This document shows, piece after piece, positions 1 to 7,800 of a stretch of 8,990 nucleotides of DNA. The DNA lies in the NCBI GenBank assembly GCA_902478725.1, contig CABSMD010000092.1, positions 1 through 8,990 on the forward strand, in the 5' to 3' direction. Positions within the stretch are counted from its first letter, which is position 1. Every line of letters starts with the position of its first letter. A program made the translations under genes and the position numbers. The notes beneath the pieces were generated by a model. That model had not been told where the DNA came from and did not search any database. It worked only from the letters and a program-made list of their open reading frames with translations. This stretch comes from an uncultured Clostridia bacterium (GTDB taxonomy: Bacteria > Bacillota > Clostridia > HGM11514).

Positions 1-313
1 CCTCGTGGTCAGCGGCCGTTACCCCGTCGCGGATGTCGGTGACAAATAAAATCACATCCGCCGCGTCGATGGCAAGCTGCGCCTGCTGGCGCATCTGGGA
101 CAGAATAATGTCCTTGCTAAACGGCTCAAAGCCCCCGGTGTCAACCAGGGTAAAGGCGTGATCCAGCCACTCCGCGTCCGCATAAATCCGGTCGCGTGTC
201 ACGCCGGGGGTGTCCTCGACGATCGCGATCCGGCTGCCCGCTATTTTATTAAAGAGGGTTGACTTGCCGACGTTCGGCCTCCCCACGATTGCTACGATTG
301 GTTTTTTCTTCAT
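1..313 (-). CDS. der: GTPase Der (EngA), N-terminal part, truncated by window edge
   Basis: Der is an essential GTPase with two tandem G domains that acts in maturation of the 50S ribosomal subunit. Only the first 104 codons are here; the rest lies beyond position 1. The translation starts MKKKPIVAIVGRPNVGKST, which carries the G1/P-loop GRPNVGKS at residues 11-18. It is followed by the switch I signature DTPGVTRDR (34-42) and the G3 motif DTGG (58-61), all characteristic of the first G domain of Der. The ATG at 311-313 is preceded by GGAG (321-324 on the plus strand) seven bases upstream, which supports this start. It lies 76 bases downstream of the DUF512 radical SAM gene on the same strand. 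No terminator or obvious promoter is visible in that gap, so co-transcription is likely. Identification is very secure; only completeness is unknown. Confidence 0.96.
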   Translation of the reverse strand, partial: MKKKPIVAIVGRPNVGKSTLFNKIAGSRIAIVEDTPGVTRDRIYADAEWLDHAFTLVDTGGFEPFSKDIILSQMRQQAQLAIDAADVILFVTDIRDGVTAADHE

Positions 314-341
314 ATTTTTTCTCCAGTTTCAAGATTTTCCA

Positions 342-412
342 TCATACAGATGCTCTTTCTTGCAGAACCTCTATCTTGCAGACTCTTTCTTATAGACTTT
401 CTATCGTGTCGA
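342..412. repeat. Degenerate 16-base tandem repeat, four to five units
   Basis: On the plus strand, units begin at 342, 358, 374, 388 and weakly 404. Their first nine bases read TCATACAGA, TCTTGCAGA, TCTTGCAGA, TCTTATAGA and TCGTGTCGA. Unit lengths are 16, 16, 14 and 16, and the second half is usually a C/T-rich run ending in CTCTT or CTCTA. The two central units share a perfect nine-base core. The array covers most of the gap between the DUF512 gene and der and runs over the stop codon of the former (390-392) into its last codons. The first and last units are poor matches, so the true extent may be only 358-396. No function is apparent. Confidence 0.45.
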
Positions 413-1700
413 TCAAATCGTACCCGCTGTCCCCCACGCAGACCACCGGCACGCCAAGCCTTTGCTCAAACGCTTCCAGGGTAATGTCGTCTAGAAATAC
501 CGCCTCATCCGCCTTGAGCATGTTTTGCGAGATCAAAACCGCCTGCCCCAGGTTCTGCCCTTTCGTTTGGCGCAGGATATCGCCCGCAGTCAACAGACCC
601 GCTACAGTAACGCCGTGGCCAAAAAAGTCATTTTTCACCGCATAAACCGTAATCGCTAAACCCGGCCGTACCGCTTCCAACGCTGCCGCGTAACGGCTAA
701 GTTCAGGCGCGGCGGCGGTACCGGTCACGATACTGAGCCTTTTGTCACACGGCTTTTTGGACAGCTCCACCAAGCCGTCATAGAATTCCTCCCGCATCGA
801 GCTGATCATCCCCACGCCGTTTTCGATCTGGGGAAAACCCTCGTAAGAGTCGGCAGTCGGCAGGTCTCTGCCGGCTTTGAGGTAAAATTCATCCGCCGCG
901 TAGATCAGACGGGTTCCAATGCGATTCAAAAGCTCCAGCTGTAGCCGTTCAACCCGGTCAAGCAGAGCCGCGCAATCCGCTTTTTCATATGCCTCTAACG
1001 GGTACAGCCCTTCCCGATAGCGGCTCAAGCCCACCGGCACCGCCGATATACTATTGACATGGGGATAAAGCGCAGCCAGATCACGTACGGTTTTGGATAA
1101 CTCCTCTCCGTCGTTGATCCCCTTGCAACAGACGATCTGACAATTCATTGTAATCGTATTTTCCGCTAAATAGCGCATTTTATCCAAAATATCGCCCGCA
1201 AAACGGTTGTTCAGCATCTTCGCCCGCAGCGCGGGATTTGTGGTATGCACTGAAATGTTAATCGGGCTGATGCGTGTTTTCACGATTCCCCACAAATCAC
1301 GCTCGGTCATATTGGTCAGGGTAATATAGTTGCCGTGCAGAAAAGACAGGCGGGAGTCGTCATCTTTGAAATAAAGGGTTTCCCGCATCCCCTTTGGCAG
1401 CTGGTCGATAAAGCAGAAAATACACTTGTTTCGGCAGCTCCGGGGCCGGTCGATCAGGGGATTTTCAAACCCGATGCCGATGTCCTCGTAATCGTTTTGG
1501 ATGACCAGTTTTTTGACCTTTCCCGTATCGGTGGTCAAAGAGAGCGCGACCCGCTCGCTGCAGCAAAGAAAACGGTATTCCAAAATATCGGCAAAATCCT
1601 CGCCGTTGATCTTCTCCAGACGCCAGCCGGGCCGGATTCCCTTCCGTTCTGCCATACTTCCCTGTTCTACCGTGCTGATTCGAGCCCCCAAACCATTCAC
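390..1700 (-). CDS. DUF512-family radical SAM protein with N-terminal PDZ-like domain
   Basis: This 436-residue protein has the length and layout of the DUF512 radical SAM family found upstream of der in clostridia. Residues about 5-65 form a PDZ-like segment (AERKGIRPGWRLEKINGEDF region). Next comes the radical SAM cysteine cluster CRNKCIFC with C89, C93 and C96 (CX3CX2C), expected to bind a [4Fe-4S] cluster and S-adenosylmethionine. The family-typical stretch FLHGNYITLTN follows. The C-terminal half matches the DUF512 region. No signal peptide is seen, so it is cytoplasmic. The reaction is not established for this family, and I assign no substrate. The start is GTG (1698-1700); the nearby ATG at 1694-1696 is out of frame. 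AAAGAAAGG at 1712-1720 (minus strand) can serve as ribosome-binding site with a rather long 11-base spacing. It has its own promoter (1730-1758) and probably reads on into der. All three cluster cysteines are present. Confidence 0.9.
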   Translation of the reverse strand: MNGLGARISTVEQGSMAERKGIRPGWRLEKINGEDFADILEYRFLCCSERVALSLTTDTGKVKKLVIQNDYEDIGIGFENPLIDRPRSCRNKCIFCFIDQLPKGMRETLYFKDDDSRLSFLHGNYITLTNMTERDLWGIVKTRISPINISVHTTNPALRAKMLNNRFAGDILDKMRYLAENTITMNCQIVCCKGINDGEELSKTVRDLAALYPHVNSISAVPVGLSRYREGLYPLEAYEKADCAALLDRVERLQLELLNRIGTRLIYAADEFYLKAGRDLPTADSYEGFPQIENGVGMISSMREEFYDGLVELSKKPCDKRLSIVTGTAAAPELSRYAAALEAVRPGLAITVYAVKNDFFGHGVTVAGLLTAGDILRQTKGQNLGQAVLISQNMLKADEAVFLDDITLEAFEQRLGVPVVCVGDSGYDLIDTIESL

Positions 1701-1729
1701 CTCGCCGTTTGCCTTTCTTTATCTATTCT

Positions 1730-1758
1730 ATTTTATAGGATAAACGTTAATCCGTCAA
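1730..1758 (-). promoter_or_regulatory. Sigma-A-type promoter of the DUF512 gene and der
   Basis: Read on the minus strand, TTGACG (1753-1758) is followed after exactly 17 bases by TAAAAT (1730-1735). Each hexamer matches the sigma-A consensus at five of six positions. Predicted transcription would start near 1722-1724, leaving a leader of about 22 bases before the GTG start at 1700. It lies just downstream of the terminator of the SLH protein gene, so the housekeeping pair is transcriptionally separate from that gene. Confidence 0.75.
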
Positions 1759-1789
1759 GCAATACGGCAGATAAAAATTCCCAAGAAAC

Positions 1790-1821
1790 AAAAGAACCGA
1801 CCAATCCAGGCCGGTTCTTTT
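1790..1821 (-). terminator. Rho-independent terminator of the SLH beta-helix gene
   Basis: AAAAGAACCG (1790-1799) is perfectly complementary to CGGTTCTTTT (1812-1821), giving a 10-base-pair stem with a 12-base loop. In the minus-strand transcript the stem's own U run continues as UUUUGUUUCUU. The hairpin begins 25 bases beyond the TAA stop of the giant gene (1847-1849), exactly where its terminator should be. Confidence 0.85.
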
Positions 1822-1846
1822 AAATAGAAAGGAGATGGGAAGTTAC

Positions 1847-4800
1847 TTATTTATTCACTGCGCGGAGCATCCGCCGGATTACCGCGGCCGCCTGGGCGCG
1901 GGTCGTAAAGTTTTGTCCGCCGAAGGTTGACGGCGTCATACCGCTGATAAGCCCTGCGCCGGTAACCATATCTACCGAAGCCTGTGCCCACGATGCGATT
2001 TGATCCTTGTCGCTGAACCTGTCAATCGCTCCGCTTTCACCGGCCTCACCACCGCAGAGGGCATAGGCCTTTGCGATTATCACCGCCATCTCTTCACGGG
2101 TGATTACATCATCAGGACGGAAGTACCCATCCGAACCGACGATCAGGCCGGCGTTTGCCGCGGCGTTTACGCTATCGAAATACCATGCGCCTTCTGTTAC
2201 ATCTGCAAAGCTCGCGCTCGTGCTGTCGCTGAGGCCAAGGGCTTTCACGGCCAGCGTTGCAAACTCCGCCCGCGTGATCTGGCGCTCCGGTTCAAAGGTA
2301 TCCGCCGTTACGCCCGCCACAATGCCCCGGCCATAGAGCTCTTCAATATCAGCTTGTGCCCAGTGCCCTGCCGTATCCTTAAATATTGCATTGGTTACAT
2401 TCTGGTTCGATTCACCGGAACTGCCGGATCCTAAAATGCTGCCCGAACCAGGAATATAGGTTCCGCCGTTGCCATTGCCGGACGGTGGCAGGATAACCGG
2501 CGTATCCGGTGTAGGAGACGGAGTGGGTGTTGCGTCCCTCTTTGCTATCGTGATGGAAACGGTATACGTTGCTTTGGTTGTTCCATCCTGTGCGGTTACC
2601 GCTATCTTTGCCGTTCCAGGCAGTTTCGATGGCTGCGTTATCTTAGCGGTCGCGTTTGCATTGTTTGTTGCCGCAGATAGGGTCGCCTTCTTCGTCCCAT
2701 AAGGCAATTCTACCGAATAATCATATTGGCCTGCGACACAGGTGATCACCTGGTCATTTACGGTAATAGACTTCAACGAAGTGTCACCATTGAGCACCAC
2801 AGAACCATAAACAGCAATCTCACCGCCCTTAACCAGCGGGAATACCAGGTTCTGTCCGGAGGTTGTGGCACCTGCAATTTCAATCAACTGACCGTTTTCA
2901 ACCATCCGCAAGCGGTTACCGGCAGCGCCGGATACCGTAACATTCAAAGGCTGTGCAAATGTGTCAGAAGATGTCCCGACCATAAATATCACATAGCTGT
3001 CTCCCACTTCTTCGGAGGTGGATTCGGTCATGGCGCGGATCACCAGCTTACCATCTGCAAGCGGCGTAGGCGCCGGTACAGTAATCGTTACCTCTTTCCC
3101 GTTTATAACCAGACGGATCGTACCGGCAGGCAGGGTATTGGTCTGAAGGGTCAGCTCCCCGGTCAGATTGGTAAAGTTCAGATCCATATCAGTTAAATCG
3201 TCCGGAATCTCTACCATGCCTGTGGTCATGTCAGATACAAAGCTCTGTATCCGGGCTTTCTGGAAGGTTTCCGTTCCAGCCTGCAGCAGGGATGCCTGTC
3301 TCTCAATTGCTGAAATATCAGAACCTTCGTCTTCGTAGACATCCTTCGCGTCCTCGATGATCTGTTTGAACGCATCGATCGCATCCTTCGGATACTCGCC
3401 AAGACCCGAGCCCTCTACAGCTGCATCCAGCAGCTCCTCAGCCGTCTGGATCATAACAAGCAACCCATCCTTGCTGGAGATCAGCTGTGTCGCCTCAGAC
3501 CGTACAGGGGTTCCCGCATTGCCCAAGGAATCCTTAGGCGTAACCTCAAACTTGATAAACTTGTCGGCATATTCATCCGTATACGTAAAGGTTCGTTCGT
3601 TTGCCCCATCGATCAGCTTATAGCCGTTCTCCTGGTTCTGGTCAGCCACATACCACTTGTAAACGCTCTCGCCTTCCAGATCACGTTCACTGTCATAATA
3701 AGTGTAGCTGCCAACCAGGGTATTTTGTTTCCCGGTATCCCGGAAAATTTTAACATTCCGTGCAACCGGCGCGGTATTGGATGCGCTTACCGGCCCGATG
3801 GCCTCAAACGGAATCGTTTCAAACTCGGGAATACTTTTGCGGATTTCGGTGTAAGCCGCGTCGGTCAGCGTGTAGTTGCCGCCGTCCCAATCCTTGACCA
3901 TACTCTTATACTGCTCACCCTGGAACTGCAGGTTCGTCTTCACGCCGGTTACCTCTCCGCCGGATCCGCTGGAAATCGAATACTGACTGGTAGGGTGAGG
4001 CTCTTCATTCACATAGATATACACGTTTTTAGACATCTCATTCGGATAAACATCTACATATGGAATGTCATTTTTCGACGTTGAATCCTTCAAATCTGCC
4101 AGATAAGGCCATTTTTCCAACCACAGCTCATTGGCAAAGGCCGTCTTAGCTGAATCGGCAAACGTTTGCAGCCTGGTGCCAAACATGCTGTCGTACCATC
4201 TGCCTTTATCCCATGCGTTCTGATAGAATACACGGGGCGCGTCAAGCAGCAGGTTGTTGTAAAAATGGTTATTCGCGCCGCCATGGACTTTGAATATCTG
4301 TGAATTTGGTACGTTCGGCCCTGCGACGTTACCGTATACAACGGTATTACAGTCACCATCATCGGTAAAGACACAACATGAATAGAAGGATTTTGTACCA
4401 AAGTCACCTACATCATAAAAGTGGTTATACCGAATGGTGTTTTCCTGGTCGGTCAAGCGGCGTCCCAAGTAAATAACGCCCATGTCGGCTGCGTTGCGGC
4501 AAACATTGTGCAACTTGTTATACTCGATTACATTAAGCACGCCACTGAGCGAAACCGCCTGGTGGGCACAGTTATAGATATCATTGTGGCTGAGAATATT
4601 TCCTGCTCCGCCCACTCCGACGCCGGGCGCATAAACCTCCCGCATCATGGAGAAGTCAAAAATCTCACTGTTGGAGATATAGTTTTCAGAAAGCGTCAGT
4701 GACGCTGTGTCGCCGCCGTTGAGATTCGCCGCACCAAAACCGCAATGGTAGATTTTGCTGTTATTGACACCGTTGTGATAACTGCTGACGCCCTTGATAT

Positions 4801-7800
4801 CAACGGCTTTGTTCTCAAACAGATGGATGTCACAGTTTTCAACCTTGTTATTGGATCCACCATCGATCACCACGCCATATCCCCGGCTACCCTTGATTTC
4901 CAAACCCTGCAGGGTAATATTAGACGCGTTGTTCAATTGGAACAGATCAAAGTCAACATGGGTCATGGTTACGGTAGAGTCTGTATTCGAACCAGCAACA
5001 GGATAAAGATACAGTTTCCCAGTTGCATGGTCAATGTACCACTCGCCCGGCTCGTCGATTTCCTCATAGATATTAAATGCCCTGACCGGCGCGGAATAAT
5101 TCGCGCTTAACTTATTATAGTTAAACTCCGTGGTAAAGGTAAGGGTCTTTGCCGATGAATCTATCGTACCCTGGACATATTCAGCCGCCCACTCATACTG
5201 CCAGTATCCAAGATACCAGATTTGGTCGGGCTGATAGGTCCATGTTGAAAATGTTTCGTCACTATACGTCACGACCGGCGGCGCGCCTGTTCTGGTAACT
5301 TTAAGGTTCGGCCGGTCGGTTCTCAAGTCACTGTTGGGATAACGGGCCAGGTTCATACGCTCCCCGTCCATCTCCATCATCGGTGCATACAGGTTATAAC
5401 GTTGACTGCTCTTGTCTGTCGAAACGGGCTCTACCTCGTCAATACCCAGATCCGCCAAATCCGCAACCACAACGGCATTTTGCGCGTCGGCTGATTTTAA
5501 CCTGTTTTTCATATCTCCGGCCACAGGCTGGAATTGTCCCAGCTTCATATCATACCCGCCGGAGAAGGTTACCTTCTCATCGCCATAGGGACGGTAAACA
5601 ATCGGCATATCCGCCGTACCGGAATCCTCCTCGGTCAATTCAAAGGTTTGGGAAAGATGGTAAAGGCCGCCTCTGATGTAGACAGTTACACCGCCTTCAG
5701 GCATCTGGCCGTTCGCTTTCCACTCGCGGATGGTATCGCGTGCCGCTTCCAGTGTAGCATAAGGCTCTTCCAGCGAACCATCGTTTTCATCATTGCCGTC
5801 GAGTGCAACAAACAGGCTGTTGCGCAAAGCAGCACGAATCTGCACCGCCTCACTCTGCATACTGGTTCCTGCCAAACCAAACTTGTCAACCGGTGTTACC
5901 TCAAACTTAATAAATTTACCTGCATACAGTTCGGGAATCACAAGTGACCTTGCCGTCTCCCCGGGAATTTCCTTAAATTCCCCGTCTGCTGTATCACAGA
6001 AGTACCATTGATACTTGCTCTGTCCCTCGTCGTCCCCATCCGGATCACTGAATCCATACGCGCCGGTTATAATCGATGAAACGTCAAGATTACCTGTGAT
6101 TCTGACATCCGACGCAATCGGAGCCTGATTTGCGCTTGTCACATAAACCGGATCACTTGCCACAGGCAGGCCTCTATCACCGGCAGGCGCACTATTCTTC
6201 GGTGTTACCTCAAATTTAATGTACTTTCCGGCCATGTCGGCGGCGACGGTATAGGTTTTTCCCGTAGCGCCGGATATCGGCTGGTAATCCCCATCCACTG
6301 TGCTGCTATACAGCCACCGGTAGGTAGACTCGTCTTTTTGATCCGCCTCGGTGTCATTGGCATCGCTGTATACATATGTTCCTGTCAGTTCACGGCCAAT
6401 GACGGCACCGCCCTCAATGGCGACATCCGACGCAACTGGGGCCACAGGAAGCAGATAGGGTTCACTACGCACTGTGGTGCCTGTTACCGGTTCTACAGTC
6501 GAGACCGGTGTGATCTCAAATACCAGATAGTTATTATAGTCATTTTCTGTTACCGTATAGGTAGGCAAATCCGAGGCCGTACAAGTACCGCTCATGACCG
6601 CTTCCCAACTGTCAATATCCTCTAAATCGGTGCCGCGCAGCCAGCGATAACGGGAATTTGCTTCTTCGTGGTTATCCGTATAGGTATAATGGCCGGTCAA
6701 AAGGTTGTTGCCACCATCAGAAATAGAAACCTCCGACGCCTCCGGCGGGGAATCAACCAACGCAACCTCCAGCGCTTCCGACTGAATCCCGTCTTCCTCG
6801 GCTACAATGTGTACAGTTCCTGTAGACGCTTCACTTGTAACCGTCAATACGCCGGTCGCAGGATTGATGGACACACCCTCCACCTCTTCCTGCAGGCTCC
6901 AAACCAAACGCTTGGTCGAGACCGACTGATCGCCAAACTCATTGAATACATCGACCGTATAGGTCTCCTCCACCGGGTCGGAACCCGGCAGTGGAATCTC
7001 CACACTGCCAGAAGGCTTACTTAATTTCGCGGCTCTGACGATCTTTACAGATGCATCGTCAATGTAAACAGCAAAATCATCGCCTTTGCAGCTTTTGTTT
7101 TGATCGATACCAAACACTGCCTTGTAACCCTGGGTGTTAAAATCCTCCTTATTTACCTGGAAAATGGTATAAACACGCGTCCATTCGCTATTACTGAGTT
7201 CAACCCGGGGGCCCTGCAGCAACTTACTGCCGTTGTTGCAGCGAAGTGCAACCTTGCCGCGCAAGTCGTCAGACGGCGTAGCGGAAGCGGCTTTCATATA
7301 GGCTTCAATGATATAAAACTCGCCAAGATCGTCTTCCAGAGTAATGGGAAGAGTATTCTTTTCAATGATCCCCTCGGCACCACCGGAATTTGTGGTACCG
7401 GCCGGTGTTAACAGGGCGGACTTTGCACTATTGTATCCGTCCGTGTCTGTTACGACGACAGTCGGTTTCGCCGGACTTGTTCCTCTTGGATCCCATCCAT
7501 TATTTGAAAGTACATTAGCGCCAACCGCTAAAGATTCAAAGCTGCCATCAGCCGCTATAAGATTTGCAAAAATATTCCCTGTCAGGCTCACGCTCAAGGG
7601 CTCGGAGGAAACGCCGTCCTGCGTTGCGATGATGTTCACCGTACCTGGTGCGGCATCTTTTGTCACCGTAAGCACGCCGGTGGCCGGATCGATAGATACG
7701 CCCGCTACCGCTTCCTGCAGGCTCCATACCACACGGTTTTGCGAAACCTGATTATTGCCAAACTCATTCAAAACCTCGGTTGTGTACGTTTCTGTGACAG

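Noticed and set aside
1826..1915. Plus-strand AAAGGAG followed at once by ATG near 1830-1838
   Set aside because: There is no spacing between the purine run and the ATG, and the frame reads antisense into the SLH coding region and stops after about 30 codons.
2000..3196. Several plus-strand open frames opposite the C-terminal part of the giant gene
   Set aside because: They are antisense shadows of a continuous coding frame with recognisable SLH and cadherin-like domains, and their translations show no domain.
4090..4407. Minus-strand 105-codon open frame inside the beta-helix coding region
   Set aside because: It lies entirely within the giant gene in another frame, has no ribosome-binding site of its own, and its composition does not look like a protein family.
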